Source: Rhabditoides inermis (lineage: Eukaryota > Nematoda > Chromadorea > Rhabditida > Rhabditidae). Taken from it: a stretch of 64,000 nucleotides of DNA. The notes under the pieces were generated by a model that was given only the letters and a program-made list of their open reading frames with translations, ran no database searches and was not told the origin of the DNA. Made by a program: the position numbers and the translations under genes. The stretch covers positions 62,001 through 126,000 of the forward strand of contig CAWZYM010000292.1 of assembly GCA_963966185.1 (NCBI GenBank). Reading direction: 5' to 3'. Shown in pieces: positions 35,804-47,185 of the stretch (the first letter of the stretch is position 1; each line of letters starts with the position of its first letter).

Positions 35804-36088
35804 TAAAAGGACTTCCGTAAGTGAAGAGTTTGTGTTACTCAACGTAATGCAACAAAAGCTCATGCATTTTACCAATCGAAATAGTACACAAACCTGCTCC
35901 AATAGTTCAACAAGATATATAAAATCGATCGGATACCGAAATCAATTTGCCGACGTACAACATCTGCTCGCATCAGTTTTTATTGCAGAAAGAGCAGGTT
36001 TGTTTACTATTTCGTTTGATAAAATGCATGAGCTTTTATTGCATTACGTTGAGTAACACAAACTCTTCTCTCACGGAAGTCCTTTTTG
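35804..36088. mobile_element. foldback element (U2)
   Basis: Same inverted-arm element as in U1; a few arm mismatches differ from U1. Confidence 0.75.
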
Positions 36089-36841
36089 AAGATAATCTTC
36101 TCTTTCGGCATTCTCTTCGCATGCCAGTGGTTGGCCGCCCAGTCCTGTAAACAACTAGTGAACAAGTGAACAAGGGATCACCCACAATGTTCAACACTTC
36201 CGACCATCGATCCGACCATGGACCGTGAAAGGGTAGAGACGGATGGAAGGATGGGAGAGAGTGAGGAGAAGAGAGCTCACTTCGCGAGCGCTGACACGTT
36301 ATATATCCGGTCTCGATCCTGTTCTGTTGCGATGGAACTGCTGCAGTAGAACTGCCCCGTCCGCCCTCCTTTGTATATGTTCAGTTCATCTATCCATCTA
36401 TGTTAGCTTCGCGGCATGTAGATTGTAGAAGATTGAATTTGCCAGTCCGAATCTTGCCTGCATGCCTTCGCTGCTCAGTCGTTTATTTTCCTGTAGGGTA
36501 AGTACCTAGCATCTGTCGCGTGCCGTCTGGAAACGGCCGCGTGTGGTGGTTGTGTGAGCCCACGTCTTCAAGCGGGGAGTGCGCTCGTGTTGAAGAGGTT
36601 CGCCTTGATGTGGCAGTCTCCTTTCCATGTGGTTCGGCCCGGTAGCAGTAGCGACGGCGACGGCCTTCTTGAGTATGTTGATTAGCTGCTCGTATGGCCA
36701 ACGTGGTGGTCAATGTTGGCGATCAGGGGCAAATAGGGTTGCCTGGTGCGGATTCTGTCACATAGTGGTCGTAACGGGATACGTAGTCGAGATCGTAGAA
36801 GTCTGTGGTCACCTCCTAAGCGTCTTCTTAGATGAATGTTT

Positions 36842-37218
36842 ACCCCAAACTATCGTTCGGGGTCGTCCAAAGAAGGTCCAAACAAGCCCCAAACAAGCGT
36901 TTTCCAATGAAAAACTGTTGACCCCAAAGACGAAATATTGAGGGCAAACTTTGCCCAATCAGTCCGAACAACGTTTGGACACCCCCAAACAACAATTGGA
37001 CTGCCCAAAAACCCCGAATAACCTCAAACTGTTCACCCTAAACATTGCAAAGAGGGAATATGAATGCAGCTCTTTGGGTCGCAAAACCAGTGACCTCACT
37101 CGTTTCAAAGTTTGCCCTCAATGTGTCGTCTTTTGGGTCAGCAGTTTCCATTGAAAACATCTTGTTTGGGGCTTGTTTGAACCTTCTTTGGACCACCGCG
37201 AACGATAGTTTGGGGTGT
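36842..37218. repeat. promoter-proximal inverted repeat (U3)
   Basis: Arms of about 110 bases (36842-36952 and 37106-37218) share CCCCAAACTATCG, AACAAGCCCCAAACA and TTGAGGGCAAACTTTG in inverted orientation around a loop of about 150 bases, ending about 255 bases before the ATG of copy 3. Same in U4 (47923-48299) and U5 (55519-55894). A MITE-like insertion is the simplest reading. Confidence 0.75.
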
Positions 37219-37473
37219 TTGTAATGTTCTCTCAAGAGATAGCTGGATCAATTTGTCACATAGTCTCTAACGAATACTAATCAGTCATAACTCCGCTCTC
37301 AATACGGAACCATACAGTATGATCAAGTATTCCAGCTGTGTTTTCGTCACGAAACGTCACGAAAAAAAGCGCCTTGTCTCAAATCATTTTGTATTCCTCT
37401 CCAACTTCTTGCTCATAAATACGCGAGCTAACATGGTGGTAGGCATCCAGTCTTCACAAGGACATCCGATAGA

Positions 37474-39498
37474 ATGCGTGTGATCGCAGGACTCGCCGCT
37501 CTCGCTGCTGCCTCCACTGCCAGTAAGTAGAAGCAACACTGAGCAGCTACTGATGGAATCGTTTCAGGGTACATTGGAGATGTCAACGACTCCCGCACTT
37601 CTCCGATCGGCAAACATGGCGTCGAGACATCAGGACAGTCCAAGGAAGCAAGGCCTGTTCACGTGACTCTCGGAAAGCGTGACGCTGAGGAGGTCGGAAA
37701 GCGCTTTGCTGAAGAGGTCGGAAAGCGCGACGTCGGAAAGAGGGACGTCGGCAAGCGCTTTGCTGATGAGGTCGGAAAGCGCGACGTCGGAAAGAGGGAC
37801 GTCGGCAAGCGCTTTGCTGATGAGGTCGGAAAGCGCGACGTCGGAAAGAGGGACGTCGGCAAGCGCTTTGCTGATGAGGTCGGAAAGCGCGACGTCGGAA
37901 AGAGGGACGTCGGCAAGCGCTTTGCTGATGAGGTCGGAAAGCGCGACGTCGGAAAGAGGGACGTCGGCAAGCGCGACGCTGATGAGGTCGGAAAGCGCGA
38001 AGTCGGAAAGAGGGACGTTGGCAAGCGCTTTGCTGATGAGGTCGGAAAGCGCGACGTCGGAAAGAGGGACGTCGGCAAGCGCGACGCTGAGGAGGTCGGA
38101 AAGCGCTTTGCTGATGAGGTCGGAAAGCGCGACGTTGGAAAGAGGGACGTCGGCAAGCGCGACGCTGAGGAGGTCGGAAAGCGCTTTGCTGATGAGGTCG
38201 GAAATCGCGACGTCGGAAAGAGGGACGTCGGCAAGCGCTTTGCTGATGAGGTCGGAAAGCGCGACGTCGGAAAGAGGGACGTCGGCAAGCGCTTTGCTGA
38301 TGAGGTCGGAAAGCGCGACGTCGGAAAGAGGGACGTCGGCAAGCGCTTTGCTGATGAGGTCGGAAAGCGCGACGTCGGAAAGAGGGACGTCGGCAAGCGC
38401 GACGCTGAGGAGGTCGGAAAGCGCGACGTCGGAAAGAGGGACGTCGGCAAGAGTGACGCTGAGGAGGTCGGAAAGCGCGACGTCGGAAAGAGGGACGTCG
38501 GCAAGCGCGACGCTGAGGAGGTCGGAAAGCGCTTTGCTGATGAGGTCGGAAAGCGCGACGTTGGAAAGAGGGACGTCGGCAAGCGCGACGCTGAGGAGGT
38601 CGGAAAGCGCTTTGCTGATGAGGTCGAAAAGCGCGACGTCGGAAAGAGGGACGTCGGCAAGCGCTTTGCTGATGAGGTCGGAAAGCGCGACGTCGGAAAG
38701 AGGGACGTCGGCAAGCGCTTTGCTGATGAGGTCGGAAAGCGCGACGTCGGAAAGAGGGACGTCGGCAAGCGCTTTGCTGATGAGGTCGGAAAGCGCGACG
38801 TCGGAAAGAGGGACGTCGGCAAGCGCGACGCTGAGGAGGTCGGAAAGCGCGACGTCGGAAAGAGGGACGTCGGCAAGCGTGACGCTGAGGAGGTCGGAAA
38901 GCGCGACGTCGGAAAGAGGGACGTCGGCAAGCGCGACGCTGAGGAGGTCGGAAAGCGCTATGCTGAGGAGGTCGGAAAGCGCTTTGCTGATGAGGTCGGA
39001 AAGCGCGACGTTGGAAAGAAGGACGTCGGCAAGCGCGACGCTGAGGAGGTCGGAAAGCGCTTTGCTGATGAGGTCGGAAAGCGCGACGTCGGAAAGAGAG
39101 ACGTCGGCAAGCGCGACGCTGAGGAGGTCGGGAAGCGCTTTGCTGATGAGGTTAGAAAGCGCGACGTTGGAAAGAGGGACGTCGGCAAGCGCGACGCTGA
39201 GGAGGTCGGAAAGCGCTTTGCTGATGAGGTCGGAAAGCGCGACGTTGGAAAGAGGGACGTCGGCAAGCGCGACGCTGAGGAGGTCGGAAAGCGCTTTGCT
39301 GATGAGGTCGGAAAGCGCGACGTTGGAAAGAGGGACGTCGGCAAGCGCGACGCTGAGGAGGTCGGAAAGCGCTTTGCTGATGAGGTCGGAAAGCGCGACG
39401 TTGGAAAGAGGGACGTCGGCAAGCGCGACGCTGAGGAGGTCGGAAAGCGCTTTGCTGAGGAGGTCGGAAAGCGCGACGCTAAGCTCATGCCTCATTAG
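37474..39498 (+). CDS. neuropeptide-like precursor, copy 3 (intact, longest)
   Basis: Exon 1, 37474-37522, encodes the signal peptide MRVIAGLAALAAASTA. A 45-base intron (GTAAGT...TTTCAG) follows, then exon 2, 37568-39498; 659 aa in total. After a spacer (residues about 17-48) the protein is only repeats: DAEEVGKR, FADEVGKR or FAEEVGKR, and DVGKR pairs, ending DAKLMPH. In neuropeptide precursors, KR is a prohormone-convertase site and the preceding Gly is converted to a C-terminal amide, so the predicted products are DAEEV-amide, FADEV-amide, FAEEV-amide and DV-amide. Repeat periods are 54 and 78 bp. AATAAA follows the stop within 30 bases. I know no named family with these peptides. A non-peptide role, such as a secreted structural repeat protein, is not excluded. 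Confidence 0.75.
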
Positions 39499-39875
39499 GC
39501 TGAAAGAAAGTACTCAAAATAAATATATACATATATATCAATAACAATAAATAGTTTGCGAATATGTAAAGACTTGAACCGCACGTATGTATTTTTTCTG
39601 CGTTCTCTCACATAGCACTGTTTTGCCCTACTTTCGTTTCAATTGATTTAATGTAATGACGTCAATAAGAATATGTCTTAAATGGTACTCTCTCGTTCCC
39701 TCTGTCTCTTTTTCCCATGGTTTTCACGTGAATCAGTTTGACCGCAGATTTACAACAACCATAGTCAACAAAGAAAAGCAGTCAGTCAATCAATACGTCA
39801 ATCAATACAATACACAAAGACATACCAGGCGTATGCATTCGTATTTCATGTATCAATCATGAGCGGAATGTGTTT

Positions 39876-40263
39876 TCAGAGCTCAGAGAATACGAAAAAG
39901 AAATGCAGGCAATAGTAGTAGGCTTGTAGGAGACCAGCAGATTGCAGGACTGGAGGACCGAATAGTCCGGTGTCGGACGGGGTTCCCGTATTCACACGCT
40001 TTGATGTGCTGTAAACAAAGTGTGGAAACATTTAACTTATTGTTCGTATGTATGAATTTTGGTTTTGAAATAGGACTTTTTTGAGTAGTGAGTGACTGCC
40101 ATCAAAACAGAGAAACGTCCATGTTTGGTTTTACGATGTTTGAAGCGACTTCACTTGAATAAGACACTCTACTATATTCCAGGAGATGCCGGTTGGACAG
40201 TCTAAGTTGTAGGCGGTCCTATTCACACAACTGAAGCGATCTCTCTTCGTCTCTCCCTCCCTC

Positions 40264-40351
<88 letters not shown>

Positions 40352-41087
40352 CGTTCCCTTCTCTCGCTTTTGCTCTTTACCCACACAAAGCACTTTGCAC
40401 AGTTGGTAGACTCAGCAAAGAAACCATCCTGCGAGTATTTTGTGCCTTAAAAGATACGGTTCTTTTGAAATCTTGAAAGCGCTTGCAAACGCACAGTTCG
40501 TGGTTGGTTCGGATGCGGGAGTGGGAGCAGTCGTCGAAGCAGCCGTAGTGGGTTTGTCGGAAGGAACAGTAGCAGTAGCATGAGTCAACCCTTTTTCCAG
40601 TTCTTCTGCTATGGTGCTGATCAGTGGATAGGGCCGGTCGTTGCCCGAGCAGTTGGCATTGAAGTCAACGTCGAGCGACCACACATAAGCGCCGTTCCGA
40701 CGGATGTAGGCCACCTGAAGATACATCTCCCTCTATTCCCTCTCTCTCTCCATCTCTCTCTCTTCTCTCCCTCCATCTCTACCTTTTCTTTGTAGCTCTG
40801 CACACTGTCGTAGCTGAACCACTGGTCTTCACTTACGAGGTACGGTACATTAACAAAAGGTGCATAATCAATACCAATCGATAACTCCATACCTTATGCT
40901 CCGCGTCCCAGTAGGTCTCAGCGCCGGCAGAGAGCATCTCGCAAATCTTCAAAAAAATCGATAAATAACCCCATCAATATCGCTCGATACCTCGTAGTAG
41001 TCGGCGACGCTATCTTGTTTTGTTCGACATACTGGGTTGCTCTGGAAGGTGAGTTGCCAGGCGATCCGGGGCTGATTTTGGACTTGC
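39876..41087 (-). pseudogene. GH18 chitinase remnant in U3
   Basis: C-terminal chitinase exons as in the other units, but with the fuller VAYIRRNGAYVWSLDVDFN block and a normal TCTTCAG acceptor before it. The acceptor before VPYLVSEDQWFSYDS reads TTAAT instead of TTAAG, so splicing there is broken. Frame differs from other units at YVEQ (insertion TTTTG). No LINE interrupts the adjacent intron; SINE-A follows at once. A GH18 catalytic-region exon is present at 41520-41685 but in the opposite orientation, so it cannot belong to the same transcript. Confidence 0.7.
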
Positions 41088-41099
41088 CTGTAAAAAACG

Positions 41100-41350
41100 T
41101 AGTAAAGGTAAAGGTATCCCTCCGATTCAAGAGATTCACGCTGCCAATGGGGTCGAAGGAGGCATTACACCATAGACCAACGATTTTCCAACGACGGTAT
41201 CTGGCCGATTTTCGCAACAATGCGCCCGTGGGTGGCCTACCCTGCGGGTTGCTTTCGACTGCTACCAATTTATCACCTCGGTACGGTCAAGCGCCCGGGA
41301 GGAGGATTGAACCCCTGACCCACCGAGCATAGCGGACATCGCTAACCCAC
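41100..41350 (-). mobile_element. tRNA-derived SINE-A (U3)
   Basis: Minus strand shows GGTTAGCGATGTCCGC and GGGTCAGGGGTTCAATCC, a better B box than in U1. It occupies the chitinase intron; the 5' head is cut off at about 41347. Confidence 0.45.
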
Positions 41351-41501
41351 GTTATATATCCGGCCTCGATCCTGTTCTGTTGCGATGGAACTGCTGCAGT
41401 GATGAGCAGTATGGAACGACCGAAAGACGAGGCCTCTGTCTCGACAGCACTGTGCAGCTCCTGATCACGTTGACAGGCAAACAAGGTGAACAAACAAGAT
41501 T

Positions 41502-42208
41502 ACAAGTGTTCTTTCCAGTATGATTCTGAAGAGAGATATCACTGGCATTTTCTCGAGTTTCTCGCAACTTGAGTCACACCCTCTGCAGAAGTTGTCGCAG
41601 ACGCCAAAGCGTCGCAACAAGTTCATCGATTCTGCCGTCGCATTTGTTCGGCAATGGGACTTCGACGGAATCGACATCTATCTCTCGAAACATTGTGGTT
41701 CAGACGAATCAAAACGGATCTGCGTTTAGTACACCGTTACCTGTATGGTTATATGAATACGCAGCACATGCTTTTCACACTAGTTCCCCGATATTCACGA
41801 GCTGCATCACTACGTTCTAGTGGACTTAAAATAACCTATACTGCCTCTGCCTCTGAGCCAACTTTGGTTTCCTCCCGAGTAGTAAACTATTGGAATAAGC
41901 TGGACCATTCTACCGTTTGTTTATACAGTAAGAAAAAAAATTAAGTTATCCCTCAATAGATTCCTTTTGCTTCACCCACTAGACGCATATCGCGTATATC
42001 GCGTGAGTACTATCATTGATTGTAGTGTCTCGTAGCAGACTTTTCCTGCTCTCATCTTTCAGCCTGCTTCCTACCGGGAGCGCGTGTCTCACACAAGCAC
42101 TTTGTGCCTCTGAGGGGCGCGCTGCAGTCTCGCCTTGCGGTGTGTGGACTTGGATTGCTCGACACATCGACCGACCAAACCATCCCCACTATCCTCTTTC
42201 AGTGCCTG
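41502..42208 (+). other. inverted block with chitinase exon plus LINE tail (U3)
   Basis: Matches U5 60117-60852 in reverse orientation. On the plus strand it reads a GH18 exon (SSFSQLESHPLQKLSQTPKR, then FDGIDIY) at about 41520-41685, immediately followed by a LINE reverse-transcriptase C-terminus (GYMNTQHMLFTLVPRYSRAA ... VVNYWNKLD) and its 3' UTR. In U5 the same block is collinear with the rest of the chitinase on the minus strand, so U3 carries the inversion. Confidence 0.75.
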
Positions 42209-42469
42209 AAGAAGACGAATTGAAAACGTAAATTCATGATCATGATTTACTAACTCGGTGAAACGTATCAGCCAGTGACAATAAACTACTGCAGAAACTT
42301 TCAAATACACAATCGATGAAACATGCAAACCATAGCATAATTGTTCATATGAATGCGAAAAGAAGCAAGTATGTAATATTGTGATACAGTATCCTTAACC
42401 TCAAAACAAACATCGTGATACAGTAACCCAAAACAGCTGAATAGAAGTTGCAAAGTCTTTCAGCTTGCT

Positions 42470-43126
42470 TCACTTCCACACGTAACACAGTGTCTTGTGA
42501 TGGTACGCTTTCGTGTCGAGATTTGCGTTGACGAGATGAATGTTGTAGGTATGGAGATCTGAAGAAAAAAATGCGTATGGATATAGCATCTCAGATTCAC
42601 TCGCAGTAGGTGTTGTATTACTTTACTTTACTGTAACTGTTATTTACACCATCATGTGCTACTTGATTCGAGATAATTATTCTGATTCCGACCACATTCA
42701 CCTGGATTGATGACCCTAATGAGCGGTGTGTCTGCGCCGCACACTCCCTTCACCCGGGAACAGTACCCCACTGGATACTCCGTCGACACCTCATCCACCC
42801 TGCTACCCAGCGTGCCGTTTCGCAGAACCGCCGCCCTCTCCACGGGGTCCGTCGTGAAGTAGTGCAGTCCTGTGAAGATAACTTTATTATCATTCTATAT
42901 ATATCGTTATCATTCTATCTTGTTGCCCCACCCAAACACGCGTCGGTGAGCAAATCAGTTTCCGCCAGTAGCCAGTAGAGAGCGCAAGAGTGAAGAGAGC
43001 GCGATTAAAATCAAATTATCTGTTAAAAAGTACTTGCGTAAAGATATTAAGTTTGTCTTGACCCAATTCAACAAAAGCGCATGCATAAAACGTTTACAAA
43101 TACTAACACAAACCTGCGCCTCTCTC

Positions 43127-43163
<37 letters not shown>

Positions 43164-44029
43164 AATATGGACGTATGACGTTATTCATTTGTATTGTTAT
43201 ATTTCATCTGTTAGTGTCCACTGTCCACTGTCCGTTATGCGCAGGTTTGTGTTAGTATTTGTAAACGTTTTATGCATGCGCTTTTGTTGAATTGCGTCAA
43301 GACAAACTTAATATCTTTACGCAAGTACTTTTTAACAGATAATATATGTGCTTTTGTTGAATTTCATAGAAATTTCTTCTGTTTCTGATTCCCAAGCTCT
43401 GTCGTTCATTTCTCTGCGCGCCCTGCCCGCCTGCCGGGAGAGAGCTAGCCAGAGTGCCGGGAAACCCAAAACAACGCAAACCCGGCGCGAATTAGACGCT
43501 GGCGGCGGCGAGGCGAACTACACTCAAAGTGCTAGTTGGAGAACACGCGCAGAAAACGGCGAGAGAGTACGCTTTCGGCAGAGAGTCAGCGTTACCGGAC
43601 ACGACATCGCATTCCTGCTAACATGATTTTTGGATATCGCTTCTTGAAAAATCTGGCGCGAGCCCTATCCTAAGCCAAAAGAGAGGGCGCTGCGCGCCCT
43701 CTCTAATTTAAAGTTTCGCGCGCGCGCAATGTTCAAGTGCGGGATGGACGCGCGGAGTGGTGGCGGAACTAAATATTCTCTGGACTGTATCATCTCCCTT
43801 TTTTACATTACTGCATTTCACGTGTTCTTGAAACCCGTTTTAATTGTCGATTGTCTTTGCCTGGAAACATTGCTCACTTGTGACTCCCGCCTCTGGCACC
43901 GATCGCTGTCTGGGGTACGCGATGAGATGTATCTTCACCAGATTCCCGCCGCATTCCTTATTGAACGTGTCGAACGATTCAACCGGCAGGTCGGGCCGGA
44001 CCACGCGACCCGCGTAGCCTGTGAAGGAG

Positions 44030-44070
<41 letters not shown>

Positions 44071-45757
44071 CAGCCTGATTCCGACATGTACATACAATGT
44101 TAGCATGATGGGTTATCTTGAAGCACACGCAATCCTTCGCAATTCAAAGGAGTAGGTTGAAATGATCTATGAGAACTCGGCAAATATTGTTTTTCACGTA
44201 GGGAGTCTCGAAAAGACGAAATGAAAAATGATCGCGCGTTGCGCCGTGACCATGCCCAAATTTCACGTGTTCCTAAAAACGGGTATAAATGATTACCCAG
44301 GTACGTGTGGATCTTCCTCAGCATTCTCTGATACGCGGGGTCAGTGTGAGCGGCTGTGGTTAGTCGGCTGTAGACAGTGCCGGGTATCGGAGTGGAATAC
44401 ATGTAGGTCTGCAGCTCACGCGTCCACTGAAAGTGCTCTATCACATACTATCACTTATCACTACTGTTCCTATCATTACTACAGTACTACCCGTAAAAAG
44501 TTCTAATGTTTTTTAAAGTTTTCAGAAAAACAAAAAAAAACAAAAAAATCGAAATAACTCGGTTCAGAGGTGGAATTTCGAATCGCACCAAAAGAGACAA
44601 ATGTAGTCCAGAGTGAAGCCAACTCGACTGCATAGTTAGTTTCATGTTTGCATCGCTCTGTTCGGAGTTCTACAAATGGCGTATCTCAATTGGACACCGG
44701 CACAGAAATGACCGTGTTTTTATGCAAATTTCTTGTGTCTAGCCGCCGTCATTTTTTCAGACGTAACGCATAGGTATAACTCCGCCATAAAGCAACTGAA
44801 ACGAAATGAAATTAACTATACAGTTTAGTCGGCTTCACTCTGGACTACATTTGTCTTTTTTGGTGCGAGTCGAAATTCCACCTCTGAACCGAGTTTTTTT
44901 TTGTTTTTTTTTTTGGTTTTTCTGGAAATTTAAATTTTTTTTAGAACTTTTCACGGATAGTACTGTATCACTCACTACTATCACTTACTACTGTTCCTAT
45001 CACTATACTATTAGAGAGGGCGCGCAGCGCCTTCTCTTTTGGCATATCACTTACTACTGTTCGTATCATTACAGCACATATGTTAACAGTTAACAGTTCT
45101 GCTGCTCCCGCGTCCACTGAAAGTCGTTCATCTCATACTATCACTTATCACAACTGTTCCTATCATTACAGTACATGTGTTAACAATTCTACTATCACTT
45201 ATCAATCAATGTTCTTATAATTACAGTACATATAGTTCTGTGAAAGTAACAATAATTCGACTCACCGTTATTCTCTTCCACGCCAGTCGTGTTTTCGGAT
45301 TGCATTGCGTGGCTGCTGGGTCGATGTGGAATACTTGCAGACTGGTCGCACCGCTCGAGCACAGCGAACCTTCGACGTTCGCGTAGTTGAACACATTGCC
45401 GTAGAAACACTCCCATGCACCGCCGTTGGACAGTTGAGCCTAAAACAAGGAACCGTCCAGATTAGACAAACAACTAGTGTGGCTGACGATGAGTTTGAAA
45501 AAAAACCAGTCGAACAAACCCAGTTTCGACTCCTATAACTCCTATTCTAGACCGCTAGACAAACACGTAACATGCAAACGTACAACAAATGTCAACGAAA
45601 CGGGTCACCTTGTACAGGTACGATGAGGATGCGTTGGAGTTGCAGGCATCAGCCACGAATCGCATTGCTGCGAGTTGTGTGCTGGTATCGTAGACAGACA
45701 GAGAGACATAGCAGGAGAGGTACAGATGCCACACCATCCTGTCTGGCTTCCAATGGC
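42470..45757 (-). CDS. secreted-type protein with HYFTTDPVER (DUF5648-like) region
   Basis: Six phase-consistent minus exons: about 45757-45609 (first limit uncertain), 45439-45266, 44426-44297, 44018-43878, 42869-42702, 42558-42470. The order of recognisable segments is YDTSTQLAAMRFVADAC, GGAWECFYGNVFNYANVEG, WTRELQTYMYSTPIPGTVYS, GYAGRVVRPDLPVESFDTFN, LHYFTTDPVERAAVLRNG and LHTYNIHLVNANLDTKAYHH, ending TLCYVWK. The HYFTTDPVERAAVL...PVGYCSR...TPLIRVINP run resembles DUF5648-type repeats (HFYTTxxxERD), a weak match. Function unknown. A GTT repeat (44027-44066) lies just before the 44018 acceptor, and a Helitron-like element plus a foldback occupy two introns. A signal peptide is not resolved. 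Confidence 0.6.
43011..43706 (+). mobile_element. Helitron-like non-autonomous element, copy 2
   Basis: Starts TCAAATTATCTG after AAAA, ends with the GGGCGCTGCGCGCCC hairpin, CTAA, then T. Interior matches copy 1: foldback arms at about 43025-43118 and 43241-43340, the GC-rich block at 43462-43600, and the block at 43630-43700 before the hairpin. It sits inside an intron of the minus-strand gene at 42.5-45.8 kb and inside a second repeat whose unoccupied relative is at about 61650-61815. Confidence 0.7.
44027..44066. repeat. (GTT)n microsatellite
   Basis: About 13 GTT repeats, read as AAC on the minus strand, adjoining an acceptor. The poly-Asn ORF across it is intronic. Confidence 0.9.
44505..44945. 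repeat. intronic foldback with 150-base arms
   Basis: Left arm about 44505-44655, right arm about 44805-44945, inverted, sharing CTCGGTTCAGAGGTGGAATT and TAGTCCAGAGTGAAGCC. Flanked by short direct repeats of TATCACTTA...TGTTCCTATCATTACAG that recur four times between 44445 and 45190. Confidence 0.7.
45011..45045 (-). mobile_element. isolated Helitron-like 3' end
   Basis: Minus strand reads GCCAAAAGAGAAGGCGCTGC and GCGCCCTCTCTAA then T: the same hairpin-CTAA terminus as the two longer elements, without the rest. A solo fragment within the TATCACTTACTACTG repeat. Confidence 0.5.
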
Positions 45758-45799
45758 GACTCGGAAGTCTCCTCCCCGAATATATATGCATCTCAATAT

Positions 45800-46513
45800 C
45801 CCCTCAATCGGGATGACAGTAGCCCGTGAAAACCATTGGTTTCAGACAGAGACAACGATTCGTCAAGGCGACATTTTTTTAAAACTAAAGCGACAAACGT
45901 GCCTCACATCGGTTGCCATGTTGAAATCATATGGGGAAAATGATGTGAGCAGTGAGCTGTCGCCCATCAGATATGTCTTCCCTCACAATACACTATGCAT
46001 ATAGGAAGAAGTGGATGAGAAAATCGCGTTGCGCACAGCCTTTCACTTTTAAGGTGAAACATAGTAACATTCTACTTTGTGAGTTCTAGCTTGCGCCGAC
46101 AAGTTGGGGTGAAATAGACTACACAGGAGTGTCGGCGTAGATTGTCGAAGAAGTGTCTGATGCAGGTGATTGGTGATTGGTGATTCCATCAGGTGATTGG
46201 TGATTCTATCTGGTGAGAAGTGATTCCATCTGGTGATAGGTAGTTCCATCTGGTGATTCCATCTGATTTTGCAAACAAACTCATTACAATTCACTGCACA
46301 TGAATGTCTTATCCTGTCTTCGCTTCACACTTTTGAAGTGATTTCATCGCTTCAAAATCATCAATTTTGAAGAGGCACATTGAAGACACGATCAAATATC
46401 AAAGGATCAATACTTTGCTAATCGATTGTTACCAAAGTGACGACACGTTGGATCGTTGGAGTATGCAAATGTTTATCTAGGTATCTATTCTACGAGAATG
46501 TTGGTGTGTTGTG
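45800..46513. repeat. intergenic with GGTGATTCCATC minisatellite
   Basis: Between two minus-strand genes. Irregular tandem units of GGTGATTGGTGATTCCATCT occupy about 46165-46265. No gene is recognised in the remainder. Confidence 0.6.
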
Positions 46514-46922
46514 TTACATGTAGCACTTGGTAGAACACTTTTGGTTCTTGTAGAATCCATTGACAGGCATGCAGCAAGTCATCGTGTTCTGAACAGAGAT
46601 TCAATCTACCGTATATTTTTTCCATCTTCATCAACTCACATCTTCCTGACAGGCAGAGTTGGCGTTGCAGTTAGAGAGGCACTTGTTGTAGCAAGTCCGG
46701 TTGGAGTTGGTGACCAGACTGAATCGTGCGGTCTCTCCCCCCTCCCCCCTCTCCCCTCCCCCTCTCTCACTCTTTCTCTCCCCCCCCCCTCTCTACTTAC
46801 TCGGGGCAGTTACAGTAAGAGGCCACTCCACCGTAACCCTGGCAGAACTTGGCGCAATCGATGATGACAGCACACGATACAGCGACAAGGGCCAGGAGAG
46901 CAAAGAGACAGCGGGCGTTCAT
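46514..46922 (-). CDS. small secreted cysteine-rich protein, 91 aa
   Basis: Three minus exons in phase: 46801-46922, 46640-46718, 46514-46588. An N-terminal signal peptide (MNARCLFALLALVAVSCA) is followed by a mature chain of about 70 residues with some twelve cysteines in FCQGYGG, YCNCPE, TCYNKCLSNCNANSACQED, TCCMPV and KCSTKCYM. The spacing suggests a disulfide-rich extracellular peptide; the family is not recognised and no activity is claimed. Intron 1 is a C-rich tract on the plus strand. The gene lies in the U3-only insert and has no copy in other units. Confidence 0.7.
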
Positions 46923-47185
46923 GGTAGATGGATGTAGAGTGGAGGCTCTGTGTCTCCCATCTCCCCCACTCCATTTTATGCACTCTCATATGTCCGACCG
47001 ACCGTTCTTTTCTCTCTCATATCGCAACATCCAACACAAGCCACCAACACACTTCCGTCTATTCAATCCATTGTCATACTCTATTCAATCTATTGACACC
47101 ACAAACATGAGGAAATTGAATATGAAATCTAAACGAGATGCGCGCCATCCAATTTTCCGATTGAAATCACAAATCGTTTTTTTTT
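46923..47185. other. upstream region of the cysteine-rich gene, U3/U4 junction
   Basis: Presumed promoter of the minus-strand cysteine-rich gene. Unit similarity resumes abruptly after a T run at about 47177 (TTCGGCATTCTCTTCGCATG). Confidence 0.5.

Larger units (their letters stand above)
30792..36356 (+). repeat. tandem unit U2
   Basis: Shortest unit (about 5.6 kb). Its right 3.8 kb is nearly identical to U1, whereas the sequence just downstream of the peptide array matches U3 and U5 better. Confidence 0.8.

Noticed and set aside
37680..39480. CRISPR-like direct repeats
   Set aside because: Units are contiguous coding repeats with no unique spacers, in eukaryotic DNA.
41465..41944. A novel fusion of chitinase and reverse transcriptase
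   Set aside because: The junction is explained by a LINE insertion with target duplication in U5 and an inverted copy in U3.
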